Positions 18,355-28,963 of a DNA stretch of 64,000 bases are shown here, in pieces. Under the pieces are notes generated by a model that saw only the letters and a list, made by a program, of their open reading frames with translations, had not been told where the DNA came from and did not search any database. Both the position numbers and the translations under genes were made by a program. Each line of letters begins with the position of its first letter. Position 1 is the first letter of the stretch. The stretch comes from Streptococcus suis (GTDB lineage Bacteria > Bacillota > Bacilli > Lactobacillales > Streptococcaceae): assembly GCF_016775005.1 (NCBI RefSeq), contig NZ_JAEUXI010000001.1, positions 62,001 to 126,000 on the forward strand. Direction: 5' to 3'.

Positions 18355-20587
18355 ATTCTACTTCTTTGCGTTTTTTCAGGGCAAATCCGATGCCTGCTAA
18401 TCCAAGCCCAATCATGCTAATAAGGGCAGATTGGCTGCTTCCAGTAGCTGGAAGACTAGCTTGGTTTTCTTGCTTCGAACCTGCTTGTCCTGGAGTTTTC
18501 ACAGCTGGAGTTCCTGGTTTGTTTGAATCCTTGTTTGTGTCAGATGAAACTTGTCCAGATGAATCCGTCGCTGACTGATTATTTGAATTGTCAGCTGGTG
18601 GAGTCACAACAGTATCCGGATTTGAAGTTGCATCATTCGAATCGAAGCCAAGAATCTCTTCAATAAAATCTACAAAACCATCGCCATCCGTATCAAGGCT
18701 ACTATTTACTGAAAAGAGGCGTGTTTCTGGATTTACTTCTTCATAAAGGTTTAGAAGGTTAACGCTTGCTACTTTTTTCAAGTAGGTTGCAAATACGCCA
18801 TCCATAGATGGACCTTCTTCACGGGCACCACCGAGCATGGTATAGCCGTCACCACCTGCAGCTAAGAAGTCATTTGTTGCTAAATAGTAAGTTGCTTCTA
18901 AATCAAGGTCATCATAGCTTTCCGTATCTGGGTTCCAGATTGAAATATACTGCACACGATTGCCCGCTTCAAGATTGACATCATAGAAAACTTGGGCGCC
19001 AGAAACGTGCAAGAATCCTCCGTTTGCTTCAAGTAATGGTTGACCATTTGCATCTAAGACAGTTTCGCCAGTTTCTTTGTTTACTTGATGTGGTGCAGAA
19101 ACCGACTTCTCAAACATGTCTTTGATTTGCTGACCAGTTACTGTAATTTGTGAAATGCTATTTCCAAATGGAAGAACAGCAATGATATCACCCTTGGTGA
19201 CAGCTTGATCTTTCTTAATGCTTGCACGAAGTCCACCACCATTGGTCACTGCCAAGCTTGATTTGTTGCTAAATCCAGTTTGTCCGTAGTCATAGAGGGC
19301 ATCGGTAACGACATTACCTAGGTTCGTTTCGCGAACACGAACATTTGAACGTTCCCCGTTGAGTTCGACTGGGTTATTGGCAATCACAACTTCTGCGTTT
19401 TCAGCTTCATATTTTGCCTTAATGTCTGCTACCAAGGCTGCAATCGTTGGATCTGGTTTCACGTTTGCTGCATCTGCAGCTGAAATCAAGCTAGTTTCAG
19501 CCAATAGTTGGTTGGACTTGAGAGTAATTTTACCAATATTGTTCAGATAAGAACCAGTTTGGCTGTAGGTTACGTTATCACCATAAGTAGTTGACGAAAC
19601 TGTATGGGAATGACCATCAATCACGATGACACGTTTTCCAGCCAATTTAGCATTGGTTGAGAGGGCTTTTGCAAGTGTGTCCCCACGCCAAGATTCTGGA
19701 GTTGTAGTGTCCACACCTAAGTGAGCCAAGATAATATAGTTTTTGTAGGTAACACCAGCAGCTGCTGCTCTTGCCTCAATTTCGTCAACGACCAAATTCA
19801 CTTCGTCAATTGGTTCCTTGAAGGTAACGCCCACGATGTTTTGTGGGTGAGTTTTGGTAGCTGTTTCTGGCGTTGTCACACCGATGACTACAAATTCATC
19901 ACCGACAACTGTTTTATCCTTATCAACGATTGTGTGGGATTCAAACAAACGAGCACCATCTACATAGGTATTAGAACTCAAGAGCGGGAAATTCAACAGT
20001 TCTTTGTATTTCACTGCCTGATCCAAGCCGAAATCAAATTCATGGTTCCCAACTGCCATGGCATCGTAGCCAACTTGGTTCATGATGGCTGCTCTATCCT
20101 CACCTTGAGTGCTGTTCGAAATTGGCATCCCTTGGAAGGCATCTCCAGCATCGACAACGATTGTAGTTGCCACTTTTGTCCGCTCATCTGCAATGATGGC
20201 TGCTGCCTTCGCATCACCAATGACACCACGGTCTTCTAAGATTCGCCCATGCACATCATTAGTATGCAAAATAACCGCTTCCACTTCACTTGTCGCAACC
20301 GTTGTTGCTTCAGTTGCTGTTGAAGTAGTTGTCTCACTGGTCGAACTAGCTGTCTCACTAGTTGGAGTTGCTGCGCTAGTAGACGCAGAAGCCTCTGTGG
20401 TAGGAGTGCTGGTTGTTGTTCCAGTAGCCGCTGTTGAAGCAGTTGTACTGCTTGAATCTGCTGTTACCGCAACGGCCTCACTCGTTGGCGTTGTTGCAAC
20501 TTCTGCTGCTGACACTACCTCTGTCAAAACAAAGGGCGCCAACAAAAGACCAGATAAAGCCGGCAAAAGGAAAGTTTTCTTCTTCAT
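18353..20587 (-). CDS. LPXTG-anchored 5'-nucleotidase family surface protein
   Basis: This is a 744-residue precursor. A signal peptide (MKKKTFLLPALSGLLLAPFV) is followed by a Ser/Thr/Ala-rich linker to about residue 100. A calcineurin-like phosphoesterase domain comes next (AVILHTNDVHG, GNHEFDFGLDQ, DGHSHTVSS), then a 5'-nucleotidase C domain (VTNGGGLRASI, GGDGYTMLGG). A Ca-binding-like DTDGDGFVDFIEEI segment precedes the LPATG sorting signal and basic tail. The family hydrolyses extracellular nucleotides; in S. suis such an enzyme (Ssads) produces adenosine that dampens host responses, and this is probably that type. The ATG at 20587 follows AAAGGA. The longer frame from 20764 lacks a signal peptide at its start and is rejected. 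PurR-like boxes lie upstream. Confidence 0.88.
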   Translation of the reverse strand: MKKKTFLLPALSGLLLAPFVLTEVVSAAEVATTPTSEAVAVTADSSSTTASTAATGTTTSTPTTEASASTSAATPTSETASSTSETTTSTATEATTVATSEVEAVILHTNDVHGRILEDRGVIGDAKAAAIIADERTKVATTIVVDAGDAFQGMPISNSTQGEDRAAIMNQVGYDAMAVGNHEFDFGLDQAVKYKELLNFPLLSSNTYVDGARLFESHTIVDKDKTVVGDEFVVIGVTTPETATKTHPQNIVGVTFKEPIDEVNLVVDEIEARAAAAGVTYKNYIILAHLGVDTTTPESWRGDTLAKALSTNAKLAGKRVIVIDGHSHTVSSTTYGDNVTYSQTGSYLNNIGKITLKSNQLLAETSLISAADAANVKPDPTIAALVADIKAKYEAENAEVVIANNPVELNGERSNVRVRETNLGNVVTDALYDYGQTGFSNKSSLAVTNGGGLRASIKKDQAVTKGDIIAVLPFGNSISQITVTGQQIKDMFEKSVSAPHQVNKETGETVLDANGQPLLEANGGFLHVSGAQVFYDVNLEAGNRVQYISIWNPDTESYDDLDLEATYYLATNDFLAAGGDGYTMLGGAREEGPSMDGVFATYLKKVASVNLLNLYEEVNPETRLFSVNSSLDTDGDGFVDFIEEILGFDSNDATSNPDTVVTPPADNSNNQSATDSSGQVSSDTNKDSNKPGTPAVKTPGQAGSKQENQASLPATGSSQSALISMIGLGLAGIGFALKKRKEVE

Positions 20588-20620
20588 AAAAAATCCTTTC
20601 TGAAATATATTTCCTAAAGT

Positions 20621-20626
20621 ATTATA
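20621..20626 (-). promoter_or_regulatory. -10 box of the nucleotidase gene
   Basis: TATAAT on the minus strand, 34 bases upstream of the ATG, is preceded 17 bases earlier by the weak -35 TTTTGT. Confidence 0.55.
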
Positions 20627-20673
20627 CACTATTTTACAGAAAAACAAAATATTGAAATCCTTTTCAAGTAAAA

Positions 20674-20699
20674 AATGTTCGTCATTCTGTAAATGCTCG
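20674..20699 (-). promoter_or_regulatory. Candidate PurR boxes upstream of the nucleotidase
   Basis: On the minus strand, CGAGCATT (20692-20699) and CGAACATT (20674-20681) are direct repeats 18 bases apart, about 50 bases upstream of the -10. CGAACAWT is the core of the Gram-positive PurBox. A purine-scavenging enzyme is a plausible target. This is a motif match only. Confidence 0.4.
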
Positions 20700-20728
20700 T
20701 CTGAAAACTTTCTTGCCATTTTCAAACA

Positions 20729-20755
20729 AAAAAGCCTAGATGACCTAGACTTTTT
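20729..20755 (-). terminator. pyrC terminator overlapping its stop codon
   Basis: Arms 20729-20739 and 20745-20755 form an 11-position stem with one mismatch and a T-run on the minus strand. The pyrC TAG (20745-20747) lies in the stem. Confidence 0.8.
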
Positions 20756-22016
20756 GATAAACAATATTCCCAGAAGCGATAGTCAACAGAACTTCGCCTT
20801 TTAATAAATCACCAACAAATGGAGAGTTTGAGGATTTTGAAGCAAAAGTCTCTCCAACCAGTCGTTGTGCATATGGATCAAACAAGACCAAATCTGCTGG
20901 ACCATCTTCAGCCAAGTAACCCGCATCCAAGCCATACAAACGAGCTGGATTCAGGGTCATCTTTTCTAGCAAGTCCATCAAGCTGAGATGTCCTTCTTCA
21001 ACTAAGTAGGTCAAGCCCAAGGAAAGCGAGGTCTCAAGACCTGTCATGCCAGAAGGAGCTTGCGTGATGTCTAAAACAGCCTTTTCGTCCGCATGGTGCG
21101 GTGCATGGTCTGTCGCAATTATCGAAATGACCCCTGATTTCAACCCTTCAATCACAGCCAATCGATCCGACTCTGTCCGAAGCGGAGGATTCATCTTGGC
21201 ATTGGCTCCCTTGGTCAGGAGCAGGTCTTCTGTTCGTGAAAAATGCTGGGGAGCAACTTCCGCCGATACTTGGGCGCCCAATCCTTGGGCAAAGGCCACA
21301 ACCTTGACTGATTCAGCTTTTGATAGGTGCTGGATATGGACTTTTGCACCTGTTTCATACGCAATCATGGCATCTCGTGCAATCATGCTATACTCAGCCA
21401 GACCAGTTGCACCACAGACATGAAAATGCTTGGCAGCAATTCCTTCATTTAATCCCAAAATTCCATTTAAATCAGGATCTTCTTCATGTAAACTGATGAG
21501 CATGTCTTGTTTTTTTGCTTCTTGCATGGCAGTACGAACAACCGCCGCATTAGTCAATGGGATGCCATCATCAGACAAGGCAACAGCGCCAGCCTTTTTC
21601 AAAGCGGCAAAATCCGTGATATTTTTCCCATCAAACTGATTGGTAACCGTTGCAACGCTATAAATATGGATGGCTTCTTTTTGAGCTGACACCAAGACTT
21701 CCTGCAAGGTTTCAACTGTCGAGATTGTTGGATTGGTGTTGGCCATCATCACTACCGATGTAAAGCCACCCGCTGCTGCTGACAAGGCACCTGTGTGAAT
21801 ATCTTCTTTATGGGTCTGACCAGGTTCTCTAAAGTGAACATGGACATCAACCAGCCCTGGAGCGACAACCAGTCCAGTCGCATCAATAACTTCACAATCC
21901 TTACCGTCCAGCTGCTCTGCTATTTTTACTATCTTTTGACCATCGATTAGGATATCACACACCTTATCAACTTGCGACTTTGGATCTAAAACCCGACCAT
22001 TTTTAATCAATAGCAT
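20745..22016 (-). CDS. pyrC: Dihydroorotase
   Basis: This is a 423-residue class I amidohydrolase. The metal-binding HxH is in [18 protein letters not shown]. Further motifs are [31 protein letters not shown] and [10 protein letters not shown]. It cyclises carbamoyl-aspartate to dihydroorotate, the third step of pyrimidine synthesis. AAGGAG precedes the ATG by seven bases. It lies 46 bases downstream of ung in an operon headed by the glycosyltransferase pair, not in the two PyrR-attenuated pyr operons, and no PyrR element precedes it. Confidence 0.95.
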   Translation of the reverse strand: MLLIKNGRVLDPKSQVDKVCDILIDGQKIVKIAEQLDGKDCEVIDATGLVVAPGLVDVHVHFREPGQTHKEDIHTGALSAAAGGFTSVVMMANTNPTISTVETLQEVLVSAQKEAIHIYSVATVTNQFDGKNITDFAALKKAGAVALSDDGIPLTNAAVVRTAMQEAKKQDMLISLHEEDPDLNGILGLNEGIAAKHFHVCGATGLAEYSMIARDAMIAYETGAKVHIQHLSKAESVKVVAFAQGLGAQVSAEVAPQHFSRTEDLLLTKGANAKMNPPLRTESDRLAVIEGLKSGVISIIATDHAPHHADEKAVLDITQAPSGMTGLETSLSLGLTYLVEEGHLSLMDLLEKMTLNPARLYGLDAGYLAEDGPADLVLFDPYAQRLVGETFASKSSNSPFVGDLLKGEVLLTIASGNIVYQKV

Positions 22017-22062
22017 AAAACGTCTCCTTTATCTAGTGCTTTGAAGCAAGGCAGTAACCTCT

Positions 22063-22719
22063 CTAAGAGTGAGTCCAATCGATTTCCTGAACTCCATTGG
22101 CTCTTAGAAAGGTATTGGTTTGAGAAAAGGGCTTGCTACCAAAAAATCCACGGTAGGCTGATAGAGGACTCGGGTGGGCAGACTCGATAATCAGATGGCG
22201 TGAATTGGTAATCAGAGCCTTTTTCTTTCGAGCATATGCTCCCCAGAGGATATAAACCACCGGTTGCTCCAAGTTATTCACCACCTGGATGATCGCATCA
22301 GTAAAGGGCTCCCAAACTTGACCTGCATGCCCATTGGCATTGCCAGCAGGTACAGTCAGACAGGCATTGAGCAAGAGAACTCCTTGTTGCGCCCACGATG
22401 TCAAATCATGGCTTGCTTTCACCCCTACATCTTCCGCTAGTTCTTTTAGGATATTTTGGAGAGAAGGCGGAGCGGGTACGCTTTCTGGAACTGAAAAGGA
22501 CAAACCTTGAGCCTGACCAGGTCCGTGATAGGGATCTTGCCCTAGAATCACGACCTTGACATCTTCTAAGGCAGTTTCCTGAATGGCAGCGAAAACTTTT
22601 TCACGAGGTGGATAAATCGTCCCACTTGCATAGACAGTATCTAGAAACTGATTGATTTTCCCAAAATAGTGCTCAGGTAATTGAGCCTTAATCTGTTCAT
22701 GCCAGGCAGAATGTTGCAT
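22063..22719 (-). CDS. ung: Uracil-DNA glycosylase
   Basis: This 218-residue family 1 UDG has the catalytic water-activating Asp in [17 protein letters not shown] and the C-terminal [13 protein letters not shown] with the catalytic His. It removes uracil from DNA to begin base-excision repair. An in-frame GTG lies one codon upstream (22722), but the ATG at 22719 is five bases after GGAG and is preferred. The gene sits nine bases after the glycosyltransferase gene and ahead of pyrC. Confidence 0.95.
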   Translation of the reverse strand: MQHSAWHEQIKAQLPEHYFGKINQFLDTVYASGTIYPPREKVFAAIQETALEDVKVVILGQDPYHGPGQAQGLSFSVPESVPAPPSLQNILKELAEDVGVKASHDLTSWAQQGVLLLNACLTVPAGNANGHAGQVWEPFTDAIIQVVNNLEQPVVYILWGAYARKKKALITNSRHLIIESAHPSPLSAYRGFFGSKPFSQTNTFLRANGVQEIDWTHS

Positions 22720-22728
22720 CACAACTCC

Positions 22729-23652
22729 TTATTTATTTTTTTCTTTGATCAAGTAGATAGGGCGTTTTTTCGTTTCCATAAAGACTTTTGCTAGGTACTT
22801 CCCTAAAATACCAATCGTCATCAATTGGAGCCCACCTAAAAAGAGGATAATACAAATAGTCGATGGCCAGCCGATTGTCGGATCTCCGAAAACTAAGGTC
22901 TTAACAACCACTACCACCATGAGCAAGAGAGAGAGTAAGAAGGTGAAAAATCCAACAAATGAAGCGATATTAAGCGGAGCTTCGGAAAAGTTGATAATCC
23001 CTTCTATCGAATAGGACAAGAGCGACCAGAAAGACCAACTTGTCTCCCCTGCTACACGCTCAACATTTTGGTAAGGAAGGTACTTGGTCTCAAACCCAAC
23101 CCAGGCAAAAATGCCTTTTGAAAAGCGGTTGTATTCCGACACTTCTAAGATAGCATCCACCATCTGCCGTCTCATCAAACGAAAATCTCGAGCTCCATCA
23201 ACCACCTCTACTTGACTGATTTTGTTCATCAAGGCATAAAAAAGTTTTGCAAAAAAACTCCGAATAGGAGGCTCACCATCACGATTGACACGACGTGTTC
23301 CGACACAATCCAGCTCTGCATCCGCATCTAACATGGTCTTCATTTCAATCAGCATACGTGGAGGATCTTGTAAATCAACATCCATGACTGTCACAAATTC
23401 ACCAGTTGACTCCTTCAAACCTGCATAGAGAGCAGCTTCTTTGCCAAAATTGCGTGAAAAAGACAGGTATTTCACAGCTGGATCCTTGCTGGAAACTTCT
23501 CGTAAAACAGCAAGCGTCTGATCTTTAGAACCATCATTTACAAAAATATATTCAAATACCTCTCCCATTTCCAAACGCACGGCTTCCATGGCCTGATAAA
23601 AGATGGGAATAGAGGCTTCTTCATTGTAACAAGGTACGATTACTGAGATCAT
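22729..23652 (-). CDS. Polyprenyl-phosphate glycosyltransferase (GtrB/CsbB-like)
   Basis: This 307-residue GT2 enzyme opens ISVIVPCYNEEASIPIFYQA. It has VNDGSKDQT, the metal-binding VMDVDLQDPP, and a substrate loop RNFGKEAALYAGL. Two C-terminal membrane helices (about 225-255 and 260-285) follow. The family charges undecaprenyl phosphate with a hexose or GlcNAc for use outside the cell. Its ATG overlaps the stop of the upstream membrane transferase by four bases (ATGA), so the two likely act together: this enzyme makes the lipid donor and the partner uses it. The acceptor (teichoic acid, wall polymer or another surface glycan) is unknown. Confidence 0.88.
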   Translation of the reverse strand: MISVIVPCYNEEASIPIFYQAMEAVRLEMGEVFEYIFVNDGSKDQTLAVLREVSSKDPAVKYLSFSRNFGKEAALYAGLKESTGEFVTVMDVDLQDPPRMLIEMKTMLDADAELDCVGTRRVNRDGEPPIRSFFAKLFYALMNKISQVEVVDGARDFRLMRRQMVDAILEVSEYNRFSKGIFAWVGFETKYLPYQNVERVAGETSWSFWSLLSYSIEGIINFSEAPLNIASFVGFFTFLLSLLLMVVVVVKTLVFGDPTIGWPSTICIILFLGGLQLMTIGILGKYLAKVFMETKKRPIYLIKEKNK

Positions 23653-25136
23653 TTTCTACCTTCTTTCTTTACTAAATCTGACCAGCCAAAGGCTGCCATA
23701 AAGACAATTTGAGGTAGGAATTGAAGCAAGTAGCGCGCCTTACCACCTTCAAAAATCATCAAAAAGAGAATACCACCAAACACCGTCAAGATAACAAATT
23801 GCCTTCTTTCATCTGGTACATAGTGCGTAACAGAATACACCAAGCCAATCACCAACAAAATCCAACAAATTTGTTTCACCAGCTGATAGACCTTAAAATT
23901 TTCCCCATCCTTTTCCAAGATCGTTTCTCGCACCCATTGGGCAAGCACGTTATTTTGAGTAAGCGGATAGAGCGGAGAGATGTAGGTAGTCTTTTCCAAT
24001 TCTGGACTACGATAAATCCAATTCAAGGTCCCGTCGTATAAAGTGTTGTTCAACTTGACCACCAAATGCTGGGCAAAGGTCCAAACAGTGTATTCTGACA
24101 AACGGCGCTTGATTTCTGCCCATTCATTTTTATTGGCAAACATTCCGTTGTTATAGACAGTATGCAGGTCTTCATCAATGTAGGTCAAAAGCCCTGCCTT
24201 CATGTCCTCTTGATCCGTTCCTGTATAGGTCAAACCAAGGTTGATAAAGGTCAACCAACTCTTAGCCAAGGCCTCATCTTGCATGATAATAACTTCCCTT
24301 TGCTCTTGTTCTATAATGGTTTTTCCACCGTAGAATAAACCAAAACTAATTAAAAAGAGAGAAAATGAGAGCATCAATTTCTTCCAGTTACCTTTTAACA
24401 ACAAAACCATGAAAAAGGCAATAATGGAAATCGCAGCAGTTGGTCTAAAGGTAAAGGCTAGACTTGCTGCCAAGCCCAAACCAAACATGTTCTTCCACGA
24501 CACCGTCTCTGATTGCAGGGCTTTCAAAATCAAGTAAACTTGAAGCGCCAAAAAAGGCAAGCCCGCAACATCCGTGTACGTTTGAATGACATAGGGAGAA
24601 AATCCTAACATCAACATGTAAAATGTAAAGGCCATATCCGCCAATTGTTGGTCTAGAAAGTCCTTACCAGCTCGATATAAAATGAGAGCTGTTGCATTCA
24701 TACAGATAAAACCGATGGCTTCTAAAACCCAAATCGTCCACTCACCAAAAAGATGATAAAGCCAGCGCTCCGCTAAAAATAAAGACAAGTTGTTGGGATT
24801 GCGCGACAAATAACTCGAAATGGACAAGTCTGGCAAGATTTTTAGGGCACCATTCAAGACAACTGCCGCATCGGAACGGACCAGCAGGTTTGCTGAAAAC
24901 AAGACCAGTAATTGAAACAGCAGAGCTGCAACCATAACCCATGGCTTACGTGCCATCAAGTATCTCCAGCAGGCCTTGACCCAGTCACGTTTGCGAACAG
25001 CTAAAAAGCCAAAAATCAGACTAGCCAATCCTGCAAGCCAAGAAAGGTTAAATAGAAAATATAGGGCTGTGCCCAACCAAAAAATAGTCAGCACTAGCAT
25101 GCATTTTTGCAAAATGGAAAAGAAATATCTATACAT
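23649..25136 (-). CDS. Multi-pass membrane glycosyltransferase (GT-C type)
   Basis: This 495-residue protein has about 11-12 membrane helices. A first extracytoplasmic loop carries acidic residues, and an external domain of about 100 residues lies between helices, near residues 275-400. The topology is that of GT-C/GT39-like transferases that take a sugar from polyprenyl phosphate. I do not see a diagnostic motif, so the call rests on topology and on the four-base overlap with the GtrB-like gene. Its ATG has no Shine-Dalgarno, and an extended -10 ends seven bases before it, suggesting a leaderless message that continues through ung and pyrC. Confidence 0.72.
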   Translation of the reverse strand: MYRYFFSILQKCMLVLTIFWLGTALYFLFNLSWLAGLASLIFGFLAVRKRDWVKACWRYLMARKPWVMVAALLFQLLVLFSANLLVRSDAAVVLNGALKILPDLSISSYLSRNPNNLSLFLAERWLYHLFGEWTIWVLEAIGFICMNATALILYRAGKDFLDQQLADMAFTFYMLMLGFSPYVIQTYTDVAGLPFLALQVYLILKALQSETVSWKNMFGLGLAASLAFTFRPTAAISIIAFFMVLLLKGNWKKLMLSFSLFLISFGLFYGGKTIIEQEQREVIIMQDEALAKSWLTFINLGLTYTGTDQEDMKAGLLTYIDEDLHTVYNNGMFANKNEWAEIKRRLSEYTVWTFAQHLVVKLNNTLYDGTLNWIYRSPELEKTTYISPLYPLTQNNVLAQWVRETILEKDGENFKVYQLVKQICWILLVIGLVYSVTHYVPDERRQFVILTVFGGILFLMIFEGGKARYLLQFLPQIVFMAAFGWSDLVKKEGRK

Positions 25137-25143
25137 GAAAAAA

Positions 25144-25152
25144 ATTATACCA
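25144..25152 (-). promoter_or_regulatory. Extended -10 seven bases before the membrane glycosyltransferase ATG
   Basis: TGgTATAAT on the minus strand occupies 25152-25144. Only TTTTTTC separates it from the ATG at 25136, so the transcript start should fall at or next to the start codon. Confidence 0.65.
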
Positions 25153-25192
25153 TTTTCATGAATTTCTTCCCACTAAACATGCGCAGATTTTC

Positions 25193-25822
25193 TTAATCTT
25201 GCCAATCCTCTTGATTTTGGCGGAATTTTTTCAAGAGACTGAGTCCGTCCACATTGATATACCCCTGCACTTTTGCCACCTTGATGAGCTCAGAATAATC
25301 GCAGAGCGTAACCAGTTTGACACCAGCATTATCAAAATTTCGGTCTGCCTTCGGAAGCTGGTAGGTGAAAATTGCCACCACACCAAGCACTTCTGCCCCT
25401 TCTCGTTCTGCAGCTGCAACGGCATCTAAAACAGAGCCACCGGTTGAAATCAAGTCTTCAATCACAACCATTTTTTGCCCTTTAACAATACGGCCCTCAA
25501 CCTGATTGCCTGCGCCGTGCTCCTTTGCTTTGCTTCGAATGTAGGCAAATGGCAGGTTCATGCGGTCAGCCACAATCGCACCATGAGGAATTCCAGCTGT
25601 TGCAGTTCCTGCAATGACTTCGACCTCTGGAAATTCTGCCTTGATTGCTTGAACAAAGCCATCTTCAATCAAGTTGCGTGTATCTGGATAGGATAAGGTG
25701 ATGCGATTGTCTGTGTAGATAGGAGATTTGATGCCTGAAGCCCAAGTAAATGGCTTGTCGGGCTGCAAATAAACTGCTTTAATATCCAATAAGTGCGATG
25801 CGATTTTACTTGAAAGTGTCAT
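25193..25822 (-). CDS. pyrE: Orotate phosphoribosyltransferase
   Basis: This 209-residue enzyme has the PRPP-binding loop [17 protein letters not shown], an N-terminal region [16 protein letters not shown] and the flexible loop [15 protein letters not shown]. It makes OMP and pyrophosphate from orotate and PRPP. It is the last gene of the pyrF-PPase-like-pyrE operon and lies 15 bases after the small pyrophosphatase-like gene. The operon is controlled by the PyrR attenuator ahead of pyrF. Confidence 0.95.
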   Translation of the reverse strand: MTLSSKIASHLLDIKAVYLQPDKPFTWASGIKSPIYTDNRITLSYPDTRNLIEDGFVQAIKAEFPEVEVIAGTATAGIPHGAIVADRMNLPFAYIRSKAKEHGAGNQVEGRIVKGQKMVVIEDLISTGGSVLDAVAAAEREGAEVLGVVAIFTYQLPKADRNFDNAGVKLVTLCDYSELIKVAKVQGYINVDGLSLLKKFRQNQEDWQD

Positions 25823-25837
25823 AATTTTACTCCTTTT

Positions 25838-26164
25838 CTATATCATTTCGATCCAGGAATCGAAATACTGTTCTAAAAAATGTGTTGCTTCTGTGATTTG
25901 TGTCAAACTAACCACTTCATCTGCTCCTGTCAGGACCCACTTGTCTTCATTATCATCTCGCCGATGAATGACAGCAGCCAGTCGACCTTCAAAGTGCGTC
26001 ACTGCCTGCTCAACGGCTCTTGAAAGGACGTAGACATCCTGCTCTTCACCGTCACCAGCTATGAGGTTGGGAATGTAGCCGTAGTTAAGTAGATACACAT
26101 TTCCCCAAGAATCTTGATAGCCTAGCGGACGGTCAATCACTGCCTGATAAATCTTACTGGTCAT
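25838..26164 (-). CDS. Small inorganic-pyrophosphatase-like protein
   Basis: This 108-residue protein resembles the core of family I soluble pyrophosphatases: [17 protein letters not shown], then [23 protein letters not shown], then [16 protein letters not shown]. The DGEEQDVYV segment corresponds to the metal-binding DGDPxDVxV of typical enzymes, with Glu replacing one Asp. It is much shorter than the usual ~175 residues. The ATG (26164) lies inside the end of pyrF, overlapping by 11 bases; the longer frame from 26257 is rejected. PyrE, encoded next, releases pyrophosphate, so local PPi removal is an attractive but unproven role. Confidence 0.7.
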   Translation of the reverse strand: MTSKIYQAVIDRPLGYQDSWGNVYLLNYGYIPNLIAGDGEEQDVYVLSRAVEQAVTHFEGRLAAVIHRRDDNEDKWVLTGADEVVSLTQITEATHFLEQYFDSWIEMI

Positions 26165-26855
26165 GACCACTCCACTCCTGCTTGATAGCCTGATAGGCCT
26201 GAAGAGGATTTTCCGCCTGCGTAATCGGACGGCCGACCACAATATAGGAAGATCCAATCTCCGCTGCCTGACGGGGTGTCATGATGCGTTTTTGATCTCC
26301 GATGTCACTGCCCGCTGGTCGAATGCCTGGTGTCAGACAGATGAAGTCTGGCTGGGTAACCTCTCTGATAAGACCAACTTCTTGAGCTGAACAGACGACA
26401 CCGTCTAAACCGGCCCTGTCTGCTAACCGAGCGTAGTGGACGACGGACTCCTGCAAACTGGTCTGAATGTTCTGGTCACTCTGCATTTGCTCCTCCGAAG
26501 TGGACGTCAACTGGGTCACTGCAATCAAGCAAGCCTGCTGCCCTAGTCCCCTCCGAGCCGCCTGCATCATCTCCAGTCCACCTGCTGCGTGGACATTGGT
26601 CATATCGACACCCAGCGTCGCTAGTATCCGCATGGCCGACTCAACCGTATGTGGAATATCATGCAATTTCAAATCTAAAAATATCCGATGACCTAGTGAC
26701 TTGATATAACGAATAACCGCTGGACCTTCCGCATAATACAGCTCCATCCCAACCTTGACAAAGAGATGCTCATCTGCTGGAAACTGAGCTAGAAAGGCCT
26801 TGACCTCTTCTAAACTGGCAAAATCTAAGGCGATAATTGGGGATAATTCTCTCAT
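26154..26855 (-). CDS. pyrF: Orotidine 5'-phosphate decarboxylase
   Basis: This 233-residue TIM-barrel enzyme opens [13 protein letters not shown]. The catalytic Lys-Asp array is in [14 protein letters not shown], and the C-terminal phosphate-binding region reads [20 protein letters not shown] then YIVVGRPIT. It converts OMP to UMP. The ATG at 26855 follows GGAGGT by three bases. The frame continuing to 26912 runs into the attenuator hairpin and is not coding. The gene is followed by the overlapping pyrophosphatase-like gene and pyrE. Confidence 0.96.
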   Translation of the reverse strand: MRELSPIIALDFASLEEVKAFLAQFPADEHLFVKVGMELYYAEGPAVIRYIKSLGHRIFLDLKLHDIPHTVESAMRILATLGVDMTNVHAAGGLEMMQAARRGLGQQACLIAVTQLTSTSEEQMQSDQNIQTSLQESVVHYARLADRAGLDGVVCSAQEVGLIREVTQPDFICLTPGIRPAGSDIGDQKRIMTPRQAAEIGSSYIVVGRPITQAENPLQAYQAIKQEWSGHDQ

Positions 26856-26877
26856 AAGACCTCCAAAATTCAGACAC

Positions 26878-26990
26878 AAAAACCCCTGCCAAATCAGCAA
26901 GGGTTGCACCAAAAGAGAGTGAGAGCCTAGACTCCGCCTCTATTTATCCTGTGACCCTTCTTCGCCTCTCTGGACTCAGTTAAAGGTTTT
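26878..26990 (-). promoter_or_regulatory. PyrR-binding transcription attenuator, pyrF operon
   Basis: On the minus strand the leader holds GAGTCCAGAGAGGCGAAGAA (within 26956-26979), the PyrR-binding anti-antiterminator loop. A terminator hairpin follows at 26881-26905 and a T-run lies just ahead of the pyrF ribosome-binding site. When UMP/UTP are high, PyrR should bind and favour termination. Confidence 0.88.
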
Positions 26991-27001
26991 TAACTATTTC
27001 T

Positions 27002-28759
<1,758 letters not shown>

Positions 28760-28805
28760 CTGTACTCCTTTTCTATTTTCAGGGAAAACAGAAAGGTCGA
28801 TAGAG

Positions 28806-28905
28806 AGAAAAAACCTTGCTGGCTAGCAAGGTTACACGAAAAAAGGCAGAATGTGCCTTCTTATTCCTGTTTCCTTCTTCGCCTCTCTGGACTCAGTTAA
28901 AGGTT
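28806..28905 (-). promoter_or_regulatory. PyrR-binding transcription attenuator, pyrK-pyrDB operon
   Basis: The same PyrR loop as in the pyrF leader lies at 28873-28896 on the minus strand. It is followed by the terminator hairpin AACCTTGCT/AGCAAGGTT (28812-28833) and a six-T run. The region between the loop and terminator has diverged from the pyrF copy, although the loop is nearly identical over 30 bases. Confidence 0.9.
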
Positions 28906-28915
28906 TATTGTTGGC

Positions 28916-28944
28916 ATTATACATTTTTCTTATATTTTTGTCAA
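28916..28944 (-). promoter_or_regulatory. pyrK operon promoter
   Basis: On the minus strand, TTGACA (28939-28944), a 17-base spacer and TATAAT (28916-28921) form a full consensus sigma-A promoter. It is back to back with the LysR gene promoter. Confidence 0.85.
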
Positions 28945-28948
28945 TTCA

Positions 28949-28957
28949 TGGTACAAT
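28949..28957 (+). promoter_or_regulatory. Extended -10 six bases before the LysR ATG
   Basis: TGgTACAAT ends at 28957 and the ATG is at 28964, with no Shine-Dalgarno between them. The geometry is the same as at plsY. Confidence 0.6.
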
Positions 28958-28963
28958 AGAATT

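Noticed and set aside
20588..20764. 59-residue extension of the surface nucleotidase
   Set aside because: It would bury the signal peptide inside the protein and runs through the promoter.
26856..26912. N-terminal extension of pyrF
   Set aside because: These codons lie in the attenuator terminator hairpin; the ATG at 26855 has GGAGGT and matches the family start.
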